Source of the DNA: Biscogniauxia marginata
Taxonomy: Eukaryota > Ascomycota > Sordariomycetes > Xylariales > Xylariaceae
Direction: 5' to 3'
Assembly: GCA_022695795.1 (NCBI GenBank)
Contig: MU404156.1
Span: forward strand, 89,681-153,680
DNA length: 64,000 nucleotides
Below are positions 50,359 through 61,150 of this stretch, piece after piece (position 1 is the first letter of the stretch; each line of letters opens with the position of its first letter). Both the position numbers and the translations under genes were made by a program. The notes under the pieces were generated by a model. The model was not told the DNA's origin. It did not search any database and saw only the letters and a list, made by a program, of their open reading frames with translations.

Positions 50359-51054
50359 ATGCCAGCCATCGACGCCCTCAAGGACCGCACCTCGCCGACC
50401 TTCTCGGGCGACAAAGTGACCGTCATCTTCGTCCTCGGCGGCCCGGGCGCCGGCAAGGGCACGCAGTGCGAGCGGCTGGTGGCCGAGTACGGCTTCACGC
50501 ACCTGTCGGCGGGGGACCTGCTGCGGGCCGAGCAGGCGCGGCCCGACAGCGAGTACGGCGACCTGATCCGGGACTACATCAAGAACGGGCAGATCGTGCC
50601 GATGGAGGTGACCATCGCTCTGCTCGAGAACGCCATGATCGCGGCCATGTCCGCGGACGAAAACAACAACAACAGCAACAACAACGACGCTAAATCGGAC
50701 GACAAGAAGCAGTGGTGGGGCCGCTTCCTCATCGACGGGTTCCCGCGCAAGTTCGACCAGGCGGTCAAGTTCGAGGAGGCCGTGTGCCCGGCCCGGCTCG
50801 TGCTCTTCTACGACTGCCCCGAGGCCGAGATGGAGCGCCGCCTGCTCGAGCGCGGCAAGACGAGCGGCCGCGCCGACGACAACGCCGAAAGCATCCGCAA
50901 GCGCTTCCGCACCTTCGTCGAGACCAGCATGCCCGTCGTCGACCACTACGAGCGCCTCGGCCGCGTCGCCCGCGTCGACGCCGCCCGCCACCCCGACGAA
51001 GTCACCCGCGACACCCGCGACCAGCTCGCCCGGCGCCTCGGCGAGGCGTTCTAG
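50359..51054 (+). CDS. URA6: UMP/CMP (uridylate) kinase
   Basis: A single exon encodes 231 residues. The enzyme transfers phosphate from ATP to UMP (also CMP/AMP in this family), in de novo pyrimidine synthesis. The P-loop GGPGAGKGTQ is at 27-36; HLSAGDLLRAEQ and the NMP-binding segment follow; LIDGFPRKFDQA and the LID RGKTSGRADDN carry the Arg residues for phosphate binding; VRVDA-like beta strands end the fold. An Asn-rich insert of about 25 residues (ENNNNSNNND...) lies before WWGRFLIDGFPR and is unusual. Codon use is extremely GC-biased, which produces a 305-codon antisense ORF of no meaning. It is convergent with eIF3m. Confidence 0.95.
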   Translation: MPAIDALKDRTSPTFSGDKVTVIFVLGGPGAGKGTQCERLVAEYGFTHLSAGDLLRAEQARPDSEYGDLIRDYIKNGQIVPMEVTIALLENAMIAAMSADENNNNSNNNDAKSDDKKQWWGRFLIDGFPRKFDQAVKFEEAVCPARLVLFYDCPEAEMERRLLERGKTSGRADDNAESIRKRFRTFVETSMPVVDHYERLGRVARVDAARHPDEVTRDTRDQLARRLGEAF

Positions 51055-51856
51055 GGGTTGGGACTGGACTGGACTGGACTGGGGTGGGGTGGAGAGAGAC
51101 AACATACATACATACACACACACAGAGAGAGAGACACACTTACACATATATGTGTACACGCATGCAGAGAGAAAGAGAAAGAGAGAAAGAGTGGAGCGTG
51201 TCTGGAAATCTGGTATCTAGAAACAAGGGGGGTAAGAGACGAAAACCCAAGACCAGAAGAGAGCTGAGCAGATAAACCAGACGAGAAGTTTGATAGAGTT
51301 GATTGAAGTGTAGATCACCCCGTATGGTTAGGTTGGTTATAGAGCAGGAAGAATAAACCAAAAAAAAGAAAACGACACGAATAAAAGAATTAAGTTATAC
51401 GGTGGTGGTACTGGTGGTGGTGGAAAAAAAGTACCGCTCTTATATCATGCATACCTAGACAGACAAGGCATATCACATACCTATGTCCATCACACTATAG
51501 AGAAGTCATCACATTTGCATTTTCTCATATCTTTTTTCTTATTTTTTTCTTCTTCTTCTTCTCTTCTTTACTAGGTAGCCTTCTATCCTATATGGGAGGG
51601 GGACCTTTCATGAATACGGCGGCGGCAAAACTCCGAAAGAAGAAAAATCTCCTACCATCCGGGTCTCTATTACACATCGAGAGGTGCATTCCCTTTCCAT
51701 CTCGATCGCCGCAGGTTCAAATCTCGGAAAATTCATCACACGTTGGAAAATGACCCTAATTTTTTTTTTTGTTCACATCGCCATGCCGTACGCCCCGTGA
51801 CCTTCCCTATGCAGACGACCTGAAGCCGAAAACTGGAGAAGAAAAAATTGGTCTAT
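51055..51856. other. Convergent 3' intergenic region with simple repeats
   Basis: A GGACT repeat (51060-51080), (CA)n/(GA)n at 51110-51190 and a TTC-rich run at 51530-51560 are visible. A GGTTCAAATC string at 51713 resembles a pol III B box but no tRNA can be folded around it. No gene was seen. Confidence 0.5.
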
Positions 51857-53246
51857 CTAGTCATCATCGTCGGTACGCTCCTTTCGGGGCGCACGTTCGC
51901 CACGGTCTCCACGATCTCCACGATCTCCACCACCACGGCGTCCTCCTCCACCCAAACCAGAGCCGATAGTCGCATTTGCCAGCTTGCGCTCGATCTCCTC
52001 CTGATCGCGCTTCTTCTGAGCCTCAACATTAGCCTGTTCTCGGCGAAGAGCCGTGATGACGTTGCGCAGCGTAGATCTCCAGCCATCGACGCGGTCGCCT
52101 AGCTCGCGCCATTGCTTCTCGCCAAAGACTCTGTATGTTGTTCGGTGAACAAGGAAGACCTTCTTCAACTGTGATAGTCTACCCTCGACAAGACCAGCCC
52201 GGATGACATCGATGGTCCACAGCTCAACTTCTTCCGTCGAAATCTGTAGCGCCTTCGTGATCTCGTCGTAAGGAATCTCGCGGGTGGTGGTCCTAGCGGC
52301 TAGACTTGCAAAGGTAAGCAGGCGCATCTTTTTCTGCAGCTTTTCACTGTCGAATTGTTCCTTCTCAATGAAGCCCTCATGCTCCTCTCTGAAATCGTTA
52401 TAGTCCTCCAGATCCTTCTCGGCAAATATCGACAACAATTCAAAGTATACAGGCTGAGAGTCAGAAAGAGCCTGAACGGCAGGCACGACGAGAAGGTCTT
52501 GGAAGTCGTAGTGAGTGGGGGAGAGTAGAGCTGTCTTGATTGCGCGGAGGGAGATTCGCTGGGCTTCCTCTGACTTGGTTTCCTCTTCGTCAAAGGTGCG
52601 GAGGGCCTTGAGAACAAACTCATATGATGTTCTGTGGTAGAACAGATTAGCATGCGGCTGCAATGGATGGCGCTTCAGGCGTTGTAACCACTCACTCCTC
52701 GTCACCCGAATCACTTGCTGCCTCGGCAATCGACTCGTAAAGCTTGCGCTTATCTTCATCGTCGACATCCCACTCCTTCAACCAACCGTCTAGGTTCGGT
52801 AGGTATCGCTTCAGGTTCTCGAACATGCCGTGGAGCTTCAGGAATCGCAGGATTGCCATGAAGACGTTGAAGCGCAGCTCGTGGTCGGGCGGGAGCATAT
52901 TGAAGATGTTGGTAAGCGCATTGAGGGCCAATCCGGGGCCGTGGACAGGCGAGGAGGTGACGGGCTTGGACAGGTTGTCGCAGATACGGGGTAGGAACAT
53001 CTCGACATTTTCGGACTGCAGGACCAGGTAGACGAGTAGATTGTAGGCTGCGGTGAATTCCTTCTCGGGTATGGAGTTGAGCGCGGTGGACGCAAGGATG
53101 ATCTTCTTAAGAACCTCGTCGTTCTGCTCCTTTTCGATCAGATCTTTCACATCCTCGCTCACGTTGAGATATTCAGCCATCTCCTGCGCCAGCTCCGTGA
53201 AGGAGCCGTCGACGAAGACGAGCTGCGGCTGCTGTCGTGCAGCCAT
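51857..53246 (-). CDS. Translation initiation factor eIF3 subunit M
   Basis: Two exons (53246-52696, 52631-51857) encode 441 residues. eIF3m is a PCI-domain subunit of the eIF3 octamer that organises the 43S complex. The start [27 protein letters not shown] matches the family. A helical-repeat region follows, with the PCI winged-helix part at about 300-390 ([36 protein letters not shown], then [13 protein letters not shown]). The end is a Gly/Arg/Asp-rich tail with [10 protein letters not shown] repeats. The frame stays open 157 codons upstream of the chosen ATG, with methionines at 53717 and 53466 (about), but that stretch has no family similarity I can see, so I take it as leader. Confidence 0.93.
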
Positions 53247-56035
53247 TTTGCGCCGGTGTTCTCTGAGAGGGCCGGTCGCGCGTTTGAGGGTTTCCTTGGT
53301 CGGACTGGGCGCTTGGATGTGGTGGGCTCGGTGGTGCTCAAAGTTGTCTTGTTTGAGAGGTGTCGAGGTAGGAGAGGTGGCCTGGCTGGGTACGTCGACG
53401 CCCTCAAAATTCTGCTTGAATACGGCTCGCGAATTCGAAAATTCGCAGCCAGGAGGGGCACCAGTGGATTTCGACATCTTCATAAAATCCGAATGTGGTC
53501 CGTGGGGGTATTGATGTTCCGAAGTTTGACCGAAGCGGCAGTCTCGGGGTAAAGTATCTCCAGATCCGAATTCCCGGTGCTGAAGGTTCCCGCATCCACT
53601 GAGGATGGTGACGGTGTTTAAGTGGGGTTGACTTCCTGAACCGTTTTGATTCGATACAGGGATTACACCTGAGTCGGCTAGTTCTGAAACAGGATTTCGA
53701 GAATACCATGTGTACAAAACAAAATCCAGTATTCAGTCAAGTAGGCCTAGGATTTCTCTGTCTTCTGAGATGCTGACAAGCCACATAATTCTTACATGTG
53801 TGATTATAGATACATGTAGGATATATGTAGTTTTGCCATTTCCCATATCATTATCTCGAGATCGTTTGGTGACTCGCAAACAAACTCTTGATGACCAAAA
53901 TATTGCTTGCTACGTGTTATACAGATGTTAGCTTTGCAAGCCTTGGCAGAATCTCAGGTTGCTAATAAGTGAAGGTAACTATCATTACTATGTATTAAAT
54001 AAGTAACAAGATCCATTCAGGCTAAAGCAGTATGTAACTGCTTAAATGTAAGGCATAATATTTAAAGTCGCAGACACTTAACTTGGGTAATAACTTTTAT
54101 ATTGTTCGAGGTTGGTCTTGCATGGTGCTGTATTAGTATTGATCTTTACTCGAGGAACTTTGTATAGATCATAGAGAGTAGGTATTAGTTATGTAAAAGT
54201 TAAATAGGGTATATTAGTTAAAATGTCAGCAATAGTCGGTATGTTGAAGAAGTTCCGCTTTCTCTAGAATTACTAACAGCTAGTATGAAGCCTACCTATG
54301 TGTTAAGAGGTAGGTACATACATTCAGGTACTGCATACATATATGGCGATGGTAATCTGGTGTTAATTCTCGAGATGGTGCTTGGCGTTTAGGTACCCCC
54401 TAACGCCCTGAGGCTAACCCCTGTGCTTTAAGGTGAAACCGCTATCCCTTCCCATTATTTCGAAAGCTTCCGGGGGCTATCCCGGGCTTGCCAATGCTAA
54501 GCTTAACGCAGGCAAGTCCGCATTGAAATATCAGACGAATTGAAACTTTCAAGTTTATCCGAAATTGATATCGGTACTACCTAAGAATTGAAACTAGAGG
54601 TAGGATATATTTGTTGCTTTGGGGGTTGGCTTCATGTATGAATATAGTTGGAGGTTCCTAGTATTAGGTATATATGTAGAAGGTATTCTTCAACAGCATT
54701 ATTATGCTGAAGTGATTGATCGACTCTTGAAGCACATGTCGCACCCAATGCACCCAAAACACCATCCCACTCGAACCACGGGCCACAATTTCTAGAGTTG
54801 ATCATGAGCTATATCTTGGCTCGGATCAAATCCCAGACGTCCGCCAGACAAGGGAGAGATGGGGGGTAAGTATGTATGTTGTAGGTATAACCTCGTAAGT
54901 AATCGAGCCACAGTTGCTCAAGTTGACTGACGATAGTGGGGAAAAGGGATTGAAAGGAAGGATGATGGATACAGCAATTGCATGGGTTAAGTAAGGTATG
55001 CTTAGGCAGATAAGGACGGGCCCCGATTCCTGGAATTTTAGTTCGGGTTAGGTATATGCACCTGGGTAGGTAGATAGTATGTAAGTATACAAGCACTTTT
55101 TATTAAAGGAGCTGCTGCCGTTCTCCGATTAGAATAATCCATTTCGTACTTACCTTATGTTGTTAACCTACATTGTAGTTATGTACCTGGAATGGTTTAT
55201 TACCCCGGCAAATCGTATATTATACATAGCCAACCGATCCCACCCACTCTGCCTTGCATGCAGCACTGCCGTCATTTGTTCTCATGCAATCCCCACGTTT
55301 CTTGCCTTTTCTTGTTTTCCTGTCTTGCTTTTCTATTTGTCCTGGTTAGACACTCAATTGGAAGTGGATGATTACAGGCATTGGCTACCCGACTTGAAGG
55401 AACCTATTGGATGTAAACGCGACCGACCGAAGTTGACGCGCATCACCGGCTTACACGATCCAGTCGATTTACACACAACGGCCCGTCCTGCGACCCATCT
55501 TGCGCCGCTCTTTGAGGATTAATATCCAGGAGGACCACGGCGATTTATTTAGAACAAAGGGGGCCTTGTTAATACAGACAATCCCCTCTATGCTGGGACG
55601 ATTCTCTCTAAGATCGCCCCACGACCCGCAGCTAAAGCAACAAAAGGATCCATGAATCAACTTGCGGCCAAGCAAACCGATATGAAAATCAATTAGGACG
55701 GCACGAGGGCAGTAAGTCACGAGAACTATAACAGTCACTCCGTCGCCGGCCATCTGCCACTATACCACAAAAGGTGTCCGACTTGATTGACCTACGAGTA
55801 CTTCTTACCCATCTTGAAGGATTTCCCTAGGAATACTACACCTTGTTTTTTCTACATTTCTTTCCCCCCCGGGATCTTTTCTTTTCAGCTGCGATCATCA
55901 CAGCACAACTTGGAATCAGACACTAGCAAACGGCTGAAAAATTACAACCTCGAGCCAGCTTAGCATTCAGAAAGAACAAACTAAGCCTAAGTCCAAGTCC
56001 AAGTCCACGAACCCCTCCGACATTATATCGCAACC
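53247..56035. promoter_or_regulatory. 2.8 kb divergent intergenic region, no gene seen
   Basis: It contains the eIF3m promoter (left) and that of the disordered coiled-coil gene (right). A possible hairpin lies at 54484-54525: GGGCTTGCC pairs with GGCAAGTCC around a TAAGCTTA palindrome. The string GAATTGAAACT occurs twice (about 54537 and 54587). A triplicated CCAAGT unit lies at 55990-56006. The ORF at 55157-55522 is hydrophobic at its start but unsupported. Confidence 0.4.
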
Positions 56036-58826
56036 ATGTGGGACCGATTTCGTCAAAAAGACGGCGGGACGACATCCTCGATGAATAGAAAGAAGCTCGA
56101 AGCATGGCAGAATGCACACTCGTCTTCACCAACGGCAATCAAGGGAGGAAGTGGTCAATACCAATATTCGATTCAAGGCGGCCCTCCTCCAAGACCCCCG
56201 AGACCTGCGGGGGGCTCTGAATATCCGTCTGAACAGTAAGTCCAAAGAGTCTTCCTTGCCGCAAAACCCCCAAATCACCTCAGTCTGCCCCGATCACCAA
56301 GCTCTCTTCGCGATGCGGTGTGAGATGTTGTGGTGGTCGACCTCGCGTCAGCATGCGCACCAGATGAGTTGTGTCAGACCACAGAGGACTATTTTTGGTC
56401 TACCTACCTGCCCAGACATGATGTCTGATGGTAGGAATGGTTCAGCCACAGACTGGACGGCCTCCTGCAGTAGCGTGCATAACGGTCCCCTGAGCAGTGC
56501 CGTCTTGGAAGCTGGAGAATCCGCATCCCACCTGTTCGTCATACTTGACACTTTACTGTCTCAGTTCATCTTTCAAGCTGTTACTTTTTGACATGACCGG
56601 GAACAAGATGCTGACTCGGCGGCGTCGCAGAGACTCAGGTTTTCTAGCAGCACCTACGGCACATGCGCCGCCATCAGCACGGAATTCTTATCGCAATTCC
56701 AGCCAGGGTCGACCAGCATCTTCGGTCTACTCGCAACCGTCCCCCGACGCTGCTACATTTGCTGCACGGCAGTTGAGGAATGAAATTCGAGGTGCGCATG
56801 GCGACCCGACCGAAATTTCCCCACCAAGTTCGCCAGATATATCGTCACCGAGAGATGGGTAAGTGCAAACGTCTTTGTGTATGCTGCTTGGAAGAAAGGG
56901 GGTTATGCTCGAGTGAGAGGAACTAGGGAAAGCATAATGGTTCTTGTTGGATGAAGATCAAAGGAACAAGGTATTCCGAGATCTCGTTCATTTTATTACC
57001 TTTTAGCCTTTGTATCTTCTTTGTCGAGATTCGGGCCTTTTCTGGAGGGACGTTGGTTTCTGAAGGCATCGACTGTTGAGCGAGCCGTTCGCTACCGTGA
57101 AGGCGGTTTTATATCTGGTGATTAGGAAACTATGAAGCTAACATTGTGCCTGTGCTTTAGACCGAATCCAGGCGATGTTTCTCCCATTGACGAAGGCCCA
57201 GACACGTCGCAATTGGCGCCGGTACGCCAAGCACCGCCGAAGCACGACCCTCGTAGCAACATACCCATGATGCGGCGTGAACGGCGGAGGACTTCGGACG
57301 CTGCTATGAAGGCCATACGAGAGGCCAAGTCTCGTGAAACACTTAAGCAATCGCGGCCATACGGGGACGATGTCCGCTGGGACCCGAATACCGGCGAGCC
57401 TACAACAAGCAACAAAGGTCGACCGTCGCAAGTGAATCCTCATCAATATGTCCAAGGACTTGGAAGCCAAGCTCCGCCTTCATCTCCTCCGCAAACTAAG
57501 AATCAGGGGCCCGGCCTATTTGGCGATCGCGTGCGACGAACGCGACCGCCCAATCAAGTTGAGCCTACGCCGAGGCCGGAATGGAAGGGGGCCAGTGGCA
57601 GAACGGCACTTGTTGCGCCCGTAAACGACACAAAGGATGTAGCACCGTTAAGTATTCCTCCGAAGAGCAGTCGGCGGGGTGCTCGAGGACCAGGTGTGCT
57701 GTCCCCTGTCGATTCTCGAGACTCTGAAACACCTTCAAACCCGGCAGTGCGAGGTTCAAGTACAGAGGATCGGAACGGCAGCACAGGGCTTGTGAACGCG
57801 AGCGCGAGTACGAGTGGGAGGGAAAGAACTCTGGTGAATCAACCTCAGTCGTCTCAGACAGCGAATGCGAGCACAAGTCCTCATACACGAGCATACCCTA
57901 GTCCACCCCTGTCGGATGACAACTCAGTTGCACTCCCGCGTGCACCTATGCAAAAGGCCACGCAACCACCACGTGCCCAGCCCTCGTCACAATCCCCATC
58001 GAACGACAAGGCCATTCGCAGGAAACGGGTTAGCGGGGCGAGCCACCACCCTGACGATTCGGTATCCTCTACCTACTCACAACACGAGGTCCAACCATCG
58101 CAAGCTGCTCCTGGTGCATTCCCTGGCGACTGGACCCAACCGCCTTCTCGATTTAGTATTTCTACCTACGCGACGTCTCAGCAACATACTCCTAGGGAGA
58201 GTGTTGACGAAGACGCACCTCCGCTCCCCACCCAGCAGCAGCAGTCTACGTCAACATCATTCAAGCCGGCCACAGGTCCATCGATCCTTGACCGCAAGCG
58301 CCCCACCGTCTCAGGATATGAGCAGTCTTCTAAACAGAACCCGCCGGAGCCTGTGAAAATCAACCTGGATTCGACATACTACATGACGTCTTCGCTACCG
58401 GCTACCAAGCCACGGCCGTCGGGCCCACGGGTCGTGCCGCGGGGCAACGAATCGACGCTATCCGTCGTATCGGTATTATCGACCGACAAGTCGCTGCCGC
58501 CGGCGCCGCCAGAGACGGAGTCGCACGACCGAGTAGCGCAGCTCAACGCCCGGCTCGAGGCGCTCGGCAACCGGCGCATCAACATCAACACGGCGATCAA
58601 GCAGATGACGGAGCTGATGCCGACGGACAACCTCCTGGCGAGCGAGGCGGTGGTGCGCAAGCGCGAGGCCGAGAAGCGGAAGGTGGAGACCCTGCGGGTC
58701 GAGCTCGCCGACGTCGAGCGCGAGTCCTACGAGCTCGGCCTCAAGCTGCACCGCGCGTACAAGCGCATGGACCGCGACGCCGAGTACGAGCCCACCACGC
58801 TGTGGGTGCGGAGGGTCACCGGGTGA
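56036..58826 (+). CDS. Large disordered protein with C-terminal coiled coil, unknown function
   Basis: Proposed exons are 56036-56235, 56565-56858 (acceptor uncertain; 56631 also fits the phase) and 57161-58826, giving 719 or 697 residues. The start is MWDRFRQKDGGTTSSMNRKKLEAW. Then comes RRRRRDSGFLAAPTA, followed by about 450 residues of Ser/Pro/Gln-rich disorder with PPR and SPP motifs. The last 120 residues turn structured: DRVAQLNARLEALGNRRININTAIKQMTELMP and a charged helix (VVRKREAEKRKVETLRVELADVERESYELGLKLHRAYKR), clearly coiled coil, ending YEPTTLWVRRVTG. Similar proteins exist in Pezizomycotina as hypothetical proteins. A scaffold or polarity role is only a guess. Introns 1 and 2 are unusually long for this window (about 330-395 and 302 nt). 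Confidence 0.7.
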
Positions 58827-61150
58827 AAAATACCTAGGTACGACGGGTACGACGGCGGTGCTGTGGAATGGGAGGGGTTTGTGAATGAATTCTATTCCCT
58901 GTTACGTCTGGACGTCTTGTATATCTCATGAAGAGGTGTTCTCGATGATGCGAGGAAAGTTGCCGTTTATTATTACGAGAATTGTTTTACAGCCGAAAAC
59001 CAGGGGGGCATGGTTGAACTGTACGTAGTATGTAGTGAGTTCCTTTTTGGAGTGGGAAAGGGAGAGGTTGTTGTAGTCCATGACGATGGACTGACTGGGG
59101 AAGCAAGAGACCGGCGGCAACTTTGATGAATAGTTGGGGAGTCGGCATGGGAAGCGGGTTTTTTTTTCTGGTTCGCTTGTTCCTGTTTGCATGTCCGATG
59201 CATATGTGTACGAAATTCTACGTTGAATACCCCCCTTGTTCTAGTTGGACGTTTCGATAGTCTTGCACTTACTTACTTGTCTTGGTCAACTTTTATACCT
59301 TGCTATGAAATATGAGAATGGATGACGTTTTTAGTATCTACAACGCTTAATCTAGATTCCATATTCTCTTTTACTTGATGTGTGCGTGTTGCCTCCGCGG
59401 GTAGGTAGAAGATGCTTTACTTAGGTAGTTTCTGAAGATTGATCTAACCTAGAGTACTGGAACCCTAACCGGATTTTCCTTCTCGTTGTCGGTGGTCTGG
59501 TGAAACTACTTTTTTCCTCTTTCCCGGGGGCGTGTGGCTACGGAGATCGTACAGGTATAAACATATATGTATCATCCTCTAGCGTCCTTGTAGAAAAGGG
59601 TGGCGGAAACCCCCGATAACATAGCAACCATGGTAAAGAAGTGACCGAAACGGTGACGATGCCATTCTGTTGTGCTGGCTGGTCAACATGTTGGGTGGTA
59701 AGCAGATATTCTACATACATGGTAAGTATCTCGAGGGGATGAAGAGGCCTTTGTCAATCTATTGGGACACTGGTAGGTAGGTAGGTAGGTAGGTAGGTAG
59801 GTGGGTGGGTAGATGGAATAACTCGAGATTCTTTTCCGTCCATATGAAAACCTGCAGAGGGCGTGCGTGCGTATGGCCTACGAAATATATTTCAGGTCCA
59901 TTTCCGATCCCGTGTCACCAGATACAGTCGCCCTTGTTATATATATTTATAAAGAGAGAGAGAGAGAAATAAAGAGAAATGGTGGGAATAGTAGGTCCGG
60001 CGATATTAGAGCATTTGACCAGGTAGGTATAGCTGCGAAGCGAGAATGGCTTGGCCTAGGTTAGTGCCTCATTTACAGCAATACCTAATCGCAAGACGGC
60101 GGGGAGAAGGAGAAGGGGGCGACCAAAAAAAAAATGAAACAAGAAATGAAGAAGTCTGACTAAATTTGGTCGATTTCTTGTCTAATTGTACTAACAACGC
60201 CTTTTAAGCCCAGGGGGAATGATAATGATGAAGACGAGGGGGATGATACTAGTAGTGATAGTAGTAATGATGAGCTTAAACATAGGATGAGAATAAGTAT
60301 GTAATGGTATCCAGGTTTGCCTAGGATGGATTTTCAAAATGAGTAATATACCTAGGTATATATGGCAATGCCCCCTTTTTTATATACTAAGCTCCGAACC
60401 GGCTCTATAGTACTAAGGAATTTCATAGCATCGGGATCAACGGTGAGAGCGCGTCCATACGAATCTAACTCGGAATGTTGATTCTATACCTAATGATGTT
60501 GTTATCAATAATATTGATAAGCATGATGAAGGCATTTCAAGACTACCTAGGATAGGTTTTAAATTAAGACTTTGCAATATTATTATCTGGGCCTCTGTCG
60601 AATCTTGATTTGTCCACCCACCTAACAACCTAGGTACTAATGTAGAGGTCCGGCCGGTAGCTAGCCTAATCTGTATGTACACTATCTCTATGCGACTCGC
60701 CATCCAGCCGAGGGGAAAAGGGAGCAAGTGGAACGAGAACCATCCCCCGACGCCCATAAATGACCACTGTGGCTAGAAAAAAAAATATTGGATCTATCTC
60801 TTTATCGTACTTGCTCTTAAGACGGAGGAGAGTTGGGATATACCGTTATCTATCCCCCTCCGCCACGAAAAGAGGAGGAAGATGATGCTCCAAATCATCG
60901 AGAATGAATATCCACCGCGAACCGAACCGAACCAAATCAGATAACGCCAGCATGTCTCTCAAACGCCAAACTTTTCAATGCGACCTGGCCGTAAGCAAAC
61001 TTGTACACGTGAGTCTGTGCCCCGTCTAGAATAGACACGCGGAGAAGCATTATGGGTGGGCAGGGGAGTCGGAGGGCTAGTCGACTGTAGGTCTTCTGTC
61101 CCTGATATAGATTAGAGGGATTACGATCCCCCGAGTATAGGGGCCATTCA
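58827..61150. other. Convergent 3' intergenic region, 2.3 kb
   Basis: No gene was seen. A (GGTA)n microsatellite at 59772-59812 and an (AG)n run at 59955-59966 are the only clear structures. 60210-60270 is A/G-rich. AT-rich stretches near the two gene ends probably hold poly(A) sites. Confidence 0.5.
59772..59812 (+). repeat. (GGTA)n microsatellite
   Basis: The unit GGTA repeats about seven times and then changes to GGTG/GGTA. It is the longest perfect run of the motif family scattered through the intergenic DNA here. It is not the TTAGGG telomere repeat. Confidence 0.9.

Noticed and set aside
50242..51159. 305-codon ORF antisense to UMP kinase
   Set aside because: It mirrors the GC-rich codon positions of URA6, is Ala/Val/Leu/Glu-rich and has no domain.
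51700..51730. tRNA-like B box GGTTCAAATC
   Set aside because: No A box, no acceptor stem and no cloverleaf can be formed around it.
59772..59812. Telomere-like GT-rich repeat
   Set aside because: The unit is GGTA, not TTAGGG, and it lies between ordinary genes.
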